The notes beneath the pieces are model-generated. The model had not been told where the DNA came from. It saw only the letters and a program-made list of their open reading frames with translations, and ran no database searches. A program made the position numbers and the translations under genes. A stretch of DNA of 64,000 nucleotides, from positions 1-64,000 of the forward strand of contig NZ_MKXO01000001.1 of the NCBI RefSeq assembly GCF_001766415.1. The letters run 5' to 3'. Below are positions 17,507 to 26,224 of the stretch, piece by piece. Source of the stretch: Exiguobacterium aurantiacum. Its GTDB lineage: Bacteria; Bacillota; Bacilli; Exiguobacteriales; Exiguobacteriaceae. Position 1 is the first letter of the stretch, and every line of letters starts with the position of its first letter.

Positions 17507-20104
17507 ATGAATAAATTACTGCTCCTCGATGGAAACTCACTGACGTATCGTGCGTTTTTCGCGTTGCCTCCGATGACGGATGCATCGGGACGAAACACGA
17601 ACGCGGTATATGGGTTCACGATGATGCTTTTAAAATTGATGGAAGACGAGCAACCGACGCATTTCGCGGTCGCGTTCGATGCGTCGAAGAAGACGTTCCG
17701 CCACGATACATATGCGGACTATAAAGGTGGGCGGCAGAAAACACCAGGTGAGCTCCGCGAACAGTTCCCGATCGTTCGTGAACTGTGTGAGGCGTTCGGG
17801 ATCAAAGTGCTCGAACTCGATCAATATGAGGCTGATGACATAATCGGGACACTTTCGAAAAACGAGGCGTTCGAACAAGTCACGGTCGTCACGGGTGATA
17901 AAGATTTACTTCAACTGATCGATCAGCGAGTCACCGTCTACTTAACGAAACGTGGCATCACTGACGTCGAGACGATGGACGAGGCGGCGTTCCACGAACG
18001 TTACGAGGGCTTGGCACCTCGCCAAATGATCGATCTCAAAGGGCTGATGGGCGATAAATCCGATAACATACCGGGAATTCCGGGTGTCGGCGAGAAGACG
18101 GCGCTCAAGTTGCTGTCAAATTACGGCTCGGTCGAAGGGCTGTATGAACATACACATGAATTAAAAGGGAAGCAAAAAGAAAAAGTCGAGGCGAACGAGC
18201 AGGAAGCCCGGATGTCAAAACAACTCGCGACGATCCATACGGACGTCCCGATCGACGTCAGTGTGGATGACTTACAGTTCCACCCGTATGACGCGGCAAA
18301 AGTCAAACCGTTGTTCATGAGCCTTCAGTTCAAATCACTGGTCGGCAAGCTGAACACCGATGCGACGACGGAAGAGGCGGCAGAAGCGCGAGACGTGACG
18401 CACGTCGGCATCGAACAGCAAGATTTGTCGGAAGCCGTCCTGTTTATCGAACAGCTGCGGGACGACTATTTCGAAGACGACATCATCGGTGTGGCGATCG
18501 CATCGAAAGTCGGTGTGACCGTCGGTGATATGTCGTTGTTAGACGTACCGGACGTGAAGGCTTGGCTAGCGGACGAGACCCGGAAAACAATCTGTTTGGA
18601 TGCCAAACAGACGATCATTCAATTGAAACGGAACGAATTGACACTTCGCGGCTACGAAGACTTGCTCGTCGCCGGCTATTTGCTCAACTTGTCGGGCGGA
18701 ACGACGCTCGATTCGATCGCCGCGCACTTCGATTACGCGTTGCCTGAAGACGAGGCCGTCTACGGGAAAGGGGCGAAACTGCACGTGCCGGAACAAGCGG
18801 TGCTCGACCAACATCTCGGCGAGAAGGCGATGGCCATCTTCACGTTGTTCGCGAAAGTCATTCCGGAAATCGATGAAAACGAGCAGACGTCACTTTATCA
18901 AGATTTAGAACGTCCGCTCGCCTCGGTGCTCGCGGAAATGGAATGGGCCGGAATTCACGTCGACGTGGCGACGCTTCAAGCGATGGAAACCGATCTCAGA
19001 GACCGCCTTGATCAGCTCGAGACAGAAATTCACGGATTGGCCGGCGAGTCCTTCAATATCAATTCGCCGAAACAGCTTGGCGTCATCTTGTTTGAGAAGT
19101 TGGCACTCCCACCCGTGAAGAAGACGAAAACCGGATACTCGACGGCAGCCGACGTGTTAGAGAAGCTGGCGCCGCTCCATCCGATCGTCGAACATATCAT
19201 GCATTACCGTGAGCTCGGAAAACTGCAGTCGACGTACGTCGAGGGCTTACAAAAAGTCATCAAAGCGGACGGGAAGATTCATACACGCTACACGCAGACG
19301 CTCACACAGACAGGGCGACTGTCATCGGTCAATCCGAACTTGCAAAACATCCCGATTCGGCTCGAGGAAGGACGCCGAATCCGTAAGGCGTTTACGGCAA
19401 GTGAGCCGGGCTGGGTGCTGTATGCGGTCGACTACTCGCAGATCGAGCTGCGGATCATGGCGCATATGTCGCAAGACGCGAAGATGCTCGAGGCGTTTTT
19501 GAATGACGAAGATATTCATACGTCGACGGCGGCTAACGTGTTCCGTGTCGCCAAAGAAGAAGTGACGTCGCTCATGCGGCGTCAAGCGAAGGCGGTCAAC
19601 TTCGGAATCATCTATGGCATCAGTGATTATGGATTGTCGCAAAACCTCGGCATCAGCCGTAAAGAAGCGCAGACGTTCATCGACACGTACTTCGAGCAGT
19701 TCCCCGGTGTGAAACGCTTCATGGATGCCGCTATCGAGCGGGCGCGGGAACATGGGTATGTAGAGACGATGCTCAAACGTCGCCGTAACATCCCGGACAT
19801 CCATTCCCGCAACTTCAACTTGCGCGGTTTTGCCGAACGGACGGCTATCAACACGCCGATTCAAGGGACGGCGGCGGACATCATTAAAAAAGCGATGATC
19901 GACGTCGATACGGCGCTTCAAGCATCGGGTCTGCAATCGAAACTATTGCTTCAAGTTCACGATGAACTCATCTTTGAAGGACCGCTTGCTGAGACGTCCG
20001 CGCTCGAAAAACTTGTGAAGCAAGCGATGGAACATACGATCACACTCGACGTCCCGCTTCGGGCGGACGGCTCGTTCGGTGAGACGTGGTTCGACACGAA
20101 ATAA
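17507..20104 (+). CDS. polA: DNA polymerase I
   Basis: 865 residues from ATG 17507 (site AATGGAGG). Three domains: 5' nuclease (1 to about 290; LLLLDGNSLTYRAFFA, GDKDLLQL, GLMGDKSDNIPGIPGVGEKTA), a 3'-5' exonuclease-like domain (about 300-465) in which the acidic metal ligands are not evident, as in Bacillus PolA, and the polymerase domain with motif A DYSQIELRI, the O-helix RRQAKAVNFGIIYG and motif C QVHDELIFE. It fills repair gaps and removes RNA primers. mutM and coaE follow closely, a repair operon in Bacillus order. Confidence 0.96.
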   Translation: MNKLLLLDGNSLTYRAFFALPPMTDASGRNTNAVYGFTMMLLKLMEDEQPTHFAVAFDASKKTFRHDTYADYKGGRQKTPGELREQFPIVRELCEAFGIKVLELDQYEADDIIGTLSKNEAFEQVTVVTGDKDLLQLIDQRVTVYLTKRGITDVETMDEAAFHERYEGLAPRQMIDLKGLMGDKSDNIPGIPGVGEKTALKLLSNYGSVEGLYEHTHELKGKQKEKVEANEQEARMSKQLATIHTDVPIDVSVDDLQFHPYDAAKVKPLFMSLQFKSLVGKLNTDATTEEAAEARDVTHVGIEQQDLSEAVLFIEQLRDDYFEDDIIGVAIASKVGVTVGDMSLLDVPDVKAWLADETRKTICLDAKQTIIQLKRNELTLRGYEDLLVAGYLLNLSGGTTLDSIAAHFDYALPEDEAVYGKGAKLHVPEQAVLDQHLGEKAMAIFTLFAKVIPEIDENEQTSLYQDLERPLASVLAEMEWAGIHVDVATLQAMETDLRDRLDQLETEIHGLAGESFNINSPKQLGVILFEKLALPPVKKTKTGYSTAADVLEKLAPLHPIVEHIMHYRELGKLQSTYVEGLQKVIKADGKIHTRYTQTLTQTGRLSSVNPNLQNIPIRLEEGRRIRKAFTASEPGWVLYAVDYSQIELRIMAHMSQDAKMLEAFLNDEDIHTSTAANVFRVAKEEVTSLMRRQAKAVNFGIIYGISDYGLSQNLGISRKEAQTFIDTYFEQFPGVKRFMDAAIERAREHGYVETMLKRRRNIPDIHSRNFNLRGFAERTAINTPIQGTAADIIKKAMIDVDTALQASGLQSKLLLQVHDELIFEGPLAETSALEKLVKQAMEHTITLDVPLRADGSFGETWFDTK

Positions 20105-20124
20105 AGTAAAGGAAGGAAATCGAT

Positions 20125-20949
20125 ATGCCAGAATTACCAGAAGTAGAGACGGTCTGTCGCCGACTGCGACCGTTCGTCTCCGGAAAAACGATTCAAGACG
20201 TCAATGTACGCGACGCGAAAATCATTCGCGGACATGAGGCCGACGTGTGGGTACAACAGCTGATCGGCGAGACGATGGTCGACGTCGAGCGGCGCGGCAA
20301 GTTCATTTTATTTAAATTGACGAACGGCTACCTCGTCTCTCATTTACGGATGGAAGGGAAATTCTTTCCGCACAGCGAAGCCGTCGATCCGGTCAAGCAT
20401 ACGCACGTCGTCTTCACGTTCACCGACGGTACGAGCCTGCACTATAACGACGTCAGGAAGTTCGGCACGATGGAACTTCGGACGAACGACGAGTTGTTCG
20501 TGACGCCGCCGCTGTCGCTGCTCGCGCTCGAGCCGTTCGACCCTGAAGTGACGGCCGAAACGTTGCACGCCCGTCTGAAGCGCATGAACGTGAGAGCGAT
20601 CAAGACGGCGTTACTCGATCAATCGATTTTTGTCGGTCTCGGCAATATTTATGTCGACGAGACGTTGTTCCGGGCACGGATTCATCCGACCCGGCCAGCA
20701 GCCTCGCTTTCACTCACTGAAGTTGAGACCGTCCGTCAAGAAGCGGTCGCTGTGTTATTAGAAGCGATCGAGCGGGGTGGAAGTACGATCCGCAGCTATA
20801 CGAATCCGGACGGGGCGGCTGGAACGTTTCAAGAGACGCTTTACGTCTACGGGCAGACCGGTGAACCGTGTCACAATTGCGGTCGGCCGATTGAAAAGAT
20901 GAAACTAGGCGGACGGGGGACGCATTACTGTCCGCACTGCCAACAGTAA
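20125..20949 (+). CDS. mutM: Formamidopyrimidine-DNA glycosylase
   Basis: 274 residues. It removes 8-oxoguanine and ring-opened purines and cleaves the abasic site. The catalytic N-terminus PELPEVETVCRRL (Pro after Met is the nucleophile, then Glu), the beta-turn Lys in RRGKFILFK, and the C-terminal zinc finger (CHNCGRPIEK...CPHC) with its catalytic Arg region GRGTHYC are complete. The gap to polA is 20 bases; coaE follows after 12. Confidence 0.96.
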   Translation: MPELPEVETVCRRLRPFVSGKTIQDVNVRDAKIIRGHEADVWVQQLIGETMVDVERRGKFILFKLTNGYLVSHLRMEGKFFPHSEAVDPVKHTHVVFTFTDGTSLHYNDVRKFGTMELRTNDELFVTPPLSLLALEPFDPEVTAETLHARLKRMNVRAIKTALLDQSIFVGLGNIYVDETLFRARIHPTRPAASLSLTEVETVRQEAVAVLLEAIERGGSTIRSYTNPDGAAGTFQETLYVYGQTGEPCHNCGRPIEKMKLGGRGTHYCPHCQQ

Positions 20950-20961
20950 GAGGTGGACACA

Positions 20962-21567
20962 ATGTTGAAAATTGGTTTGACAGGCGGCATCGCGACAGGG
21001 AAGTCGACGGTGTCCCGCCTATTCCGACAACAAGGGATTCCGATTATCGATGCCGACAAGATTGCCCGTACCGTCGTCGACCCTGAAGGTAAAGCTTACT
21101 CTGCTGTCCGAGAAGCGTTTCCGCGCTGTTTTGAAGGTGAGCAGTTGAACCGGCCGGCGCTCGGGCGAGAGATCTTCCATGACGAAGCAAAAAGGAAATT
21201 GTTGAATCAGCTCATGCATCCGGCGATCCGGGAAGAAATGCAGGAGCAGATGCATTCCTTTGCGGCAGCAGGGGAATCTGTCGTCATCTTCGACATCCCG
21301 CTCTTGTTCGAAGGGACGATGCGTGACCTCGTCGATTATACGGTCGTCGTCTATTGCCGGGAAGAGATGCAGTTGATGCGTCTCATGGAGCGTAACGGCT
21401 TGACGAAAGAAGAAGCGCTCGCAAGGATCCACTCGCAAATGCCGATCGAAGAAAAGAAGCATCACGCTGACTTTTTAATCAACAACAACGGGGCACTCGG
21501 AGACTTGTTGCCTCAAGTGACGCGTCTCGTCGAACAATTTCAAGACATGAAAAAAGAAGGCGACTGA
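20962..21567 (+). CDS. coaE: Dephospho-CoA kinase
   Basis: 201 residues from ATG 20962, preceded by AAGAGGTGG; an ATG at 20953 overlaps that site. It does the last step of coenzyme A synthesis. P-loop GLTGGIATGKST at the start; DADKIAR and IPLLFE mark the CoA domain and nucleotide-binding elements. Its stop lies in the loop of its own terminator hairpin. Confidence 0.95.
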   Translation: MLKIGLTGGIATGKSTVSRLFRQQGIPIIDADKIARTVVDPEGKAYSAVREAFPRCFEGEQLNRPALGREIFHDEAKRKLLNQLMHPAIREEMQEQMHSFAAAGESVVIFDIPLLFEGTMRDLVDYTVVVYCREEMQLMRLMERNGLTKEEALARIHSQMPIEEKKHHADFLINNNGALGDLLPQVTRLVEQFQDMKKEGD

Positions 21568-21581
21568 CGCCTTCTTTTTTT
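21554..21581 (+). terminator. Terminator overlapping the coaE stop
   Basis: AAGAAGGCG (21554-21562) pairs with CGCCTTCTT (21568-21576); the loop contains the coaE TGA and a T-run follows. Confidence 0.88.
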
Positions 21582-21583
21582 GT

Positions 21584-22066
21584 TCAGTTGAGCGGATCTG
21601 CGTCCGGTCGCCCTTTTTTCCATGTGTCGAAAATAGCGCGCCCGTCACTTGGGTGTCCGTTCGAGTAATAGATCGGATAGAGCGAGAAGAACACATAATA
21701 AAACGAGAAATAGGCGAACTGATACGTGTAGAGTGTCGGTTCAATCTCCCGTCTCAGGATAAACCAGTTCACAATCAAGATACTCGATAGATTGAAAATC
21801 GACCCGCCCGCGTAGACGATACTCCTCGTCAAGCGATTACTGTATTTCAAGTCCGAGAATTGGCACCAGGCGTCATAGAAGTAGACGCGGTTAAACTGCA
21901 TGCGCCCGACCTTGAATAGCTTCTTCCCGGTCCCAATCTCCATATCGAGTGATCCCCCGAATAATTTCGCGAAAAAGAAATGCCCGAATTGATGGATAAT
22001 TGTCACAATCGGTAAGATGACAAAAAACGAGATGACAAATTTGTCTAAGTCTGTCCAATCAAACAT
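21584..22066 (-). CDS. M50-like membrane protein with altered zinc motif
   Basis: 160 residues with about four membrane spans. The first contains IIHQFGHFFFAKLFG, the layout of the site-2 protease motif HExGH but with Gln (codon CAA) instead of the catalytic Glu. Near the C-terminus YPIYYSNGHPSDGRAIFDTW resembles the M50 xxPxxxSDG third-ligand region. It therefore looks like an M50 metalloprotease fold that may bind metal but should not cleave peptides. The ribosome site (AAGGAGC) precedes ATG 22066. It is divergent from gapB. The true function is unknown. Confidence 0.6.
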   Translation of the reverse strand: MFDWTDLDKFVISFFVILPIVTIIHQFGHFFFAKLFGGSLDMEIGTGKKLFKVGRMQFNRVYFYDAWCQFSDLKYSNRLTRSIVYAGGSIFNLSSILIVNWFILRREIEPTLYTYQFAYFSFYYVFFSLYPIYYSNGHPSDGRAIFDTWKKGRPDADPLN

Positions 22067-22158
22067 ATAACGTAGCTCCTTTCCAAGCTCTACACCAAAT
22101 TTCCCTCTTTTTCAAAAACGAAACTGTAAAAAAGTGATAAAAATGTGACGATACATAG

Positions 22159-22187
22159 TGAAAACGCTTCCATTTTTCCGTTATAAT
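22159..22187 (+). promoter_or_regulatory. cre site overlapping the gapB promoter
   Basis: TGAAAACGCTTCCA (22159-22172) matches the cre consensus at every position. A perfect -10 TATAAT sits at 22182-22187; the -35 region, 17 bp upstream, coincides with the cre and is itself poor. CcpA bound here would exclude RNA polymerase. The transcript would start near 22194, just before the gapB ribosome site. Confidence 0.7.
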
Positions 22188-22220
22188 GGTGTCGTAACGC
22201 AGAAAAAAGGGGGAACTGGA

Positions 22221-23252
22221 ATGGGGACGAAAGTTGCAATCAACGGGTTTGGACGAATCGGGAGAATGGTGTTTCGTAAATTGATGCTTGAAGGGCGTCA
22301 CGACGTCGTGGCGATCAATGCGAGTTATCCGGCGGAGACGCTTGCTCACTTGATCAAGCACGATACGGTCCATGGGCCGTTTGAGCTCACTGTTCGAGCG
22401 CATGGGGATACGCTCGTTGTCGACGGGAAACAGATTCGGTTAATCGCAGAGCGTGACCCGGAACGATTACCATGGAAAGAACTTGATGTCGAGATCGTCG
22501 TCGAGGCGACGGGGAAATTCAATTCGGACGTCGGGGCGCGCAAGCATTTGATGGCCGGGGCGCAGAAAGTCATTTTGACGGCGCCGGGAAAAGGCGACTT
22601 ACGGACGATCGTGATGGGGGTCAATGATCGCGAGTATATGCCGGAGCAAGACCATATCATCTCAAACGCCTCTTGTACGACGAACTGCCTCGCACCTGTC
22701 GTCAAAGTGCTCGATTCGACGTTCGGCATCGAGACAGGACTCGTCACGACGGTACACGCCTACACGAACGACCAGAACAATATCGACAATCCGCATAAAG
22801 ATTTGCGCCGGGCCCGGGCTTGTGGTAGCTCCATTATACCGACTTCGACCGGGGCAGCCAAGGCGATCGGTCTTGTGCTTCCCGAGCTGCAAGGCAAGTT
22901 GAACGGGATGGCGCTCCGTGTCCCGACGCCGAACGTCTCGCTCGTCGATCTCGTCGTCGAGCTGCGTCGTGATGTCACGGCCGCCGAAGTGAACGAAGCG
23001 TTCGAACGGGCCGCTTACGGAGAAATGACCGGGATTCTCGGTGTCTCGAACGAACCGCTCGTCTCAATCGACTTTAATGGAGACGAGCGCTCCTCGATTA
23101 TCGATGCGGATTCGACGATGGTGCTCGGCGGCAACCACGTCAAAGTGCTCGCTTGGTATGACAACGAATGGGGCTATTCGTGCCGCGTTGTCGATCTTTT
23201 GGATATGGTGGCGAGCTACCTTCAAATCGGCCAACAAGAAACGCACGCTTGA
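22221..23252 (+). CDS. gapB: Glyceraldehyde-3-phosphate dehydrogenase, GapB type
   Basis: 343 residues from ATG 22221 (site AAAGGGGGAA). Motifs: AINGFGRIGRMVF, catalytic Cys in SNASCTTNCLAPV, His in VTTVHAYTNDQ. The residue after the second beta strand reads INAS instead of the Asp typical of NAD-type glycolytic enzymes, and the sequence follows B. subtilis GapB, which is NADP-preferring and gluconeogenic. The cre at the promoter fits a gene shut off by glucose. It lies before speD as in Bacillus, though here speD has its own promoter. Confidence 0.9.
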   Translation: MGTKVAINGFGRIGRMVFRKLMLEGRHDVVAINASYPAETLAHLIKHDTVHGPFELTVRAHGDTLVVDGKQIRLIAERDPERLPWKELDVEIVVEATGKFNSDVGARKHLMAGAQKVILTAPGKGDLRTIVMGVNDREYMPEQDHIISNASCTTNCLAPVVKVLDSTFGIETGLVTTVHAYTNDQNNIDNPHKDLRRARACGSSIIPTSTGAAKAIGLVLPELQGKLNGMALRVPTPNVSLVDLVVELRRDVTAAEVNEAFERAAYGEMTGILGVSNEPLVSIDFNGDERSSIIDADSTMVLGGNHVKVLAWYDNEWGYSCRVVDLLDMVASYLQIGQQETHA

Positions 23253-23299
23253 GAAAATATATTTCGTCAAAAATATTTTAACGAATTCAAACAAATAGC

Positions 23300-23328
23300 T
23301 TGTATCGACGTCCTAAACAGGATACACT
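23300..23328 (+). promoter_or_regulatory. speD promoter
   Basis: TTGTAT (23300-23305), a 17-bp spacer and TACACT (23323-23328) give a plausible housekeeping promoter between gapB and speD. Confidence 0.6.
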
Positions 23329-23334
23329 CAATCT

Positions 23335-23482
23335 CGTGAACTTCAATTGGTCTGACAAACGCAACTTAAAGGGTTAGGACCTCTCTGGACTAACTTGCCC
23401 CCGTGGTTGTGGGCGATTCAGGCACAAAGTGAGTGATCATCAACTACTTTGAGACCATTGATGTAAAGGGGGATCCACTTAT
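23335..23482 (+). promoter_or_regulatory. Long structured leader of speD
   Basis: About 148 untranslated bases. Hairpins visible: GTTAG...CTAAC (near 23375-23395), GCCC...GGGC (near 23398-23414), and near the end AAAGT (23426-23430) with ACTTT (23446-23450), which excludes CATCAA (23438-23443) with TTGATG (23458-23463). The latter ends three bases before the AAAGGGGGA ribosome site. No known riboswitch class was recognised. Confidence 0.45.
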
Positions 23483-23869
23483 ATGGATACTATGGGACGT
23501 CACATTATTACAGAACTTTGGGAGTGCAATCCCGACAAATTGAACGATATCGACTACATCGAGCGCTTGTTCGTCGATGCAGCACTTCGCTCGGGCGCTG
23601 AAGTCCGCGAAGTCGCTTTCCACAAATTCGCGCCGCACGGTGTGAGTGGTGTCGTTATCATTTCAGAATCACATTTAACGATTCACAGTTTCCCAGAGCA
23701 TGGTTACGCATCAGTCGATGTGTTCACATGTGGGGACCGGATCGATCCAGCGACAGCTTCACAATACATTGCTGAAGGCTTAGAAGCGAAAGTTCGCGAA
23801 GACGTCAAACTTGATCGCGGTATGGGACCGATTCGTGTTCCAGAAGCACAAGTGGCGATCAGCAAATAA
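23483..23869 (+). CDS. speD: S-adenosylmethionine decarboxylase proenzyme
   Basis: 128 residues, the short class of prokaryotic AdoMetDC. The enzyme supplies aminopropyl groups for spermidine. The self-cleavage site is visible as [14 protein letters not shown]: cleavage between Glu62 and Ser63 would turn Ser63 into the pyruvoyl group, with His68 and Cys83 (VFTCGD) as processing and catalytic residues. A spermidine synthase gene is not in the window. The leader suggests regulation at the RNA level. Confidence 0.95.
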   Translation: MDTMGRHIITELWECNPDKLNDIDYIERLFVDAALRSGAEVREVAFHKFAPHGVSGVVIISESHLTIHSFPEHGYASVDVFTCGDRIDPATASQYIAEGLEAKVREDVKLDRGMGPIRVPEAQVAISK

Positions 23870-23886
23870 TCCGATTGACCTTTTGA

Positions 23887-23915
23887 GGCTGGCCGATTTT
23901 CGGTCAGCCCTTTTA
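23887..23915 (+). terminator. Terminator after speD
   Basis: GGCTGGCCGA pairs with CGGTCAGCC (one G-U) around TTTT, followed by CTTTTAATT. Confidence 0.75.
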
Positions 23916-23980
23916 ATTGTTTTGTTAAGTCGTTAATTTTGATATGCTTAACGTATATAAATTAGGTGCCGAGGTGGACA

Positions 23981-24352
23981 ATGGGATTACTAGACAAGTT
24001 TCAAACACATATCCAAACGGATGATACGCATAAAAATGAGGCGTTGCGCACGCGTTATTTCGCGACGTCGCCGAACGCAGTCCTGACATGGTTAGATGAA
24101 CGAATTAAAACGGAGGGGCAGACGGTGCGCCGAATCGACGCCGAGCGAGGCGAGCTCGCCTTTTACGGTGACGGTTGGGACGCATTGGCCACAGTCGTTC
24201 AAGTGGACGGAGGGCGGACCGCCGTCGATTTCACGATGAATCGTGAACAAATGCTCGGTCCTGACCTGAAACAAGTTGTCGCTGCGTATTATGATGCTTT
24301 ACAAAATAAGTTCCCACTCCGTGCCATCGGGAATCAATCTGTCGAACGATAA
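23981..24352 (+). CDS. Cytosolic protein of unknown function
   Basis: 123 residues from ATG 23981 (site GAGGTGG). Not recognised. No membrane segment; begins with an amphipathic helix (GLLDKFQTHIQ) and ends in mixed alpha/beta sequence. Its stop is 12 bases before nrdR, so the two are probably co-transcribed. Confidence 0.7.
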   Translation: MGLLDKFQTHIQTDDTHKNEALRTRYFATSPNAVLTWLDERIKTEGQTVRRIDAERGELAFYGDGWDALATVVQVDGGRTAVDFTMNREQMLGPDLKQVVAAYYDALQNKFPLRAIGNQSVER

Positions 24353-24364
24353 GGAGGGCTGAGC

Positions 24365-24832
24365 ATGCGTTGTCCTAAATGTGATCATAACGGAACGAGG
24401 GTGCTCGACTCCCGACCAGTCCAAGATTATTATTCGATTCGACGCCGTCGCGAATGTGAAAAGTGCGGCTATCGCTTCACGACGTTTGAAACGGTTGAAC
24501 AGACGCCGCTCATCATCGTCAAAAAGGACGGGAACCGCGAAGAGTTCAGTCGAGAGAAAGTTCTGCGCGGGATCATTCGAGCCTGTGAGAAACGACCGGT
24601 CACACTCGAGCAACTCGAGGGTGTGGTCACGAAAGTCGAACAACAGTTACGGGCGCTCGGCCAGTCCGAGATCCCGAGTGAACAAGTCGGCGAACTCGTC
24701 ATGAACGAACTGGCCCGCGTCGATGAAGTGGCGTACGTCCGCTTCGCATCGGTCTATCGACAGTTTAAGGACATCTCTGTGTTCTTTAAAGAGTTAGAGG
24801 ATTTAATGAAGCAAGAAAAATCGACCAACTAA
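24365..24832 (+). CDS. nrdR: Transcriptional repressor NrdR
   Basis: 155 residues, standard length. NrdR represses ribonucleotide reductase genes when bound to dATP/ATP. The N-terminal zinc ribbon has Cys3, Cys6, Cys31 and Cys34 (CPKC, CEKC) with the Arg-rich stretch RRRREC. The ATP-cone domain covers about 49-139 ([19 protein letters not shown]). The site AAGGAGG precedes the ATG. It lies before dnaB as in Bacillus. Confidence 0.95.
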   Translation: MRCPKCDHNGTRVLDSRPVQDYYSIRRRRECEKCGYRFTTFETVEQTPLIIVKKDGNREEFSREKVLRGIIRACEKRPVTLEQLEGVVTKVEQQLRALGQSEIPSEQVGELVMNELARVDEVAYVRFASVYRQFKDISVFFKELEDLMKQEKSTN

Positions 24833-24835
24833 AGG

Positions 24836-24859
24836 GGCGGCCTTCTGGTCGTCTTTTTT
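24836..24859 (+). terminator. Hairpin between nrdR and dnaB
   Basis: GGCGGCC pairs with GGTCGTC (with G-U pairs) around TTCT, then six T. It may only partly stop transcription because dnaB follows within 20 bases. Confidence 0.6.
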
Positions 24860-24874
24860 CAGGGGAGAAACGTT

Positions 24875-26224
24875 ATGGAAAAAGAACGGATTCTTTACGG
24901 GACTGATGAGCTATTGATCATGAGCACTGGGCTCATTGATCGCGAGTCTTATCAGTCACTTTATCATTTATATCAACCCGTCATCGGCGTGAAGGCGCTC
25001 GCGTTGTATCAAACGCTTTGGAGTGAATTGAAGCCGGGTAAAATGAAGTCGAACTATATATCACATAGCGCCTTGTGTGAAATGCTTGATTATTCGATCA
25101 ACGAACTGGCGGACAGTCTATTCCGGCTCGAAGCGATCGGCCTCGTCCGGACGTACAAGACGAAAGACGCACGGCTGACGCAATACGTCTATCAACTGAG
25201 AGTTCCGCTCGCGCCCCACACGTTCCTAAACGATGGGCTGTTATCGAGTTTTCTCTTCTATAAAGTAGGGGAGGTCCGATTCAAGCAGTTGCAAGGACGG
25301 TTCACCATCGACCCGCTACCGGCAGGCATCGTCGAAGTGACGAAAGACTTCAATGAAGTGTTCGACGTCAAAGGGGTCAACCAGATGGCGTTCACTCAAA
25401 AAAATTATGAGAAGCCGGACCGCGCCAAGATCGAGATCAACTATACGTTCGATATGGATATCGTCAAAAAACTGACAAACTTCCCAATCGGCTTCTTCAC
25501 GAAGAAGTTAGACGAGACGATCACAAAACTCGCGTACGTGTCGCAAATCGATGAAGAGACGATGGCCGAGATGCTAAAAGAGTATTTCGTTCACGAAGCA
25601 TACTTACCGCTCAGCGAACAAGAGAAGCGTGATGGTTGCCGGCAGATGGTATTACAATTGAAGAAAAAACAGACACGACATCGAAAAGTGAAGTCAGACG
25701 AGACGGAGCAGGCGGAGGTCGGCGATTTGCATGACACAACGGTCATGGAGGAAGCACACCCGCATCAGTACGTATCGACGCTTCGGAAGACGCCACAACT
25801 CTCGAAAAGTGACGAACAGCTCATCATCGAGATGGTCGATACACTCGGTCTCGCACCAGGTGTGATCAACGCGCTGTTCTATTATTGTATCGAAGTGAAG
25901 AAACAGACGCGGCTCAGCGAGAATTACGTGATGCGCATCGCCACGAGTTGGAAGACGGCGGGCTATTTGCACGCGAGTGACGCATTAGAACGTGAAGCGA
26001 CGCAAGACGCGTTGATCGAGAAGAAGCAACAAAAACGTGAGAACGTCCAGCGTACGACGGTCGGCTCGCGTCGGAAAGACAAGACCGAGTTGCCGAAATG
26101 GCTCGAAGACGATGCGAAAGAGCAACGGTCTTACGATCAGAAGCGCAAAGAGGCGCTCGAATCATCGGTGCCAGATGACGCGGAACTCGTCAAATTGTTG
26201 AATGAACTGAAAGAGAAAGGATGA
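24875..26224 (+). CDS. dnaB: Replication initiation and membrane attachment protein DnaB
   Basis: 449 residues. In Bacillota DnaB (not the helicase) helps load the replicative helicase at oriC and at restarted forks together with DnaD and DnaI. Winged-helix/DnaD-like modules: an N-terminal DDBH1 region, and a DDBH2 region near 300-360 (IIEMVDTLGLAPGVINALFYYCIE...SENYVMRIATSW). The region around 265-290 is charged linker. Overlaps dnaI by ATGA, implying coupled translation. Confidence 0.92.
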   Translation: MEKERILYGTDELLIMSTGLIDRESYQSLYHLYQPVIGVKALALYQTLWSELKPGKMKSNYISHSALCEMLDYSINELADSLFRLEAIGLVRTYKTKDARLTQYVYQLRVPLAPHTFLNDGLLSSFLFYKVGEVRFKQLQGRFTIDPLPAGIVEVTKDFNEVFDVKGVNQMAFTQKNYEKPDRAKIEINYTFDMDIVKKLTNFPIGFFTKKLDETITKLAYVSQIDEETMAEMLKEYFVHEAYLPLSEQEKRDGCRQMVLQLKKKQTRHRKVKSDETEQAEVGDLHDTTVMEEAHPHQYVSTLRKTPQLSKSDEQLIIEMVDTLGLAPGVINALFYYCIEVKKQTRLSENYVMRIATSWKTAGYLHASDALEREATQDALIEKKQQKRENVQRTTVGSRRKDKTELPKWLEDDAKEQRSYDQKRKEALESSVPDDAELVKLLNELKEKG

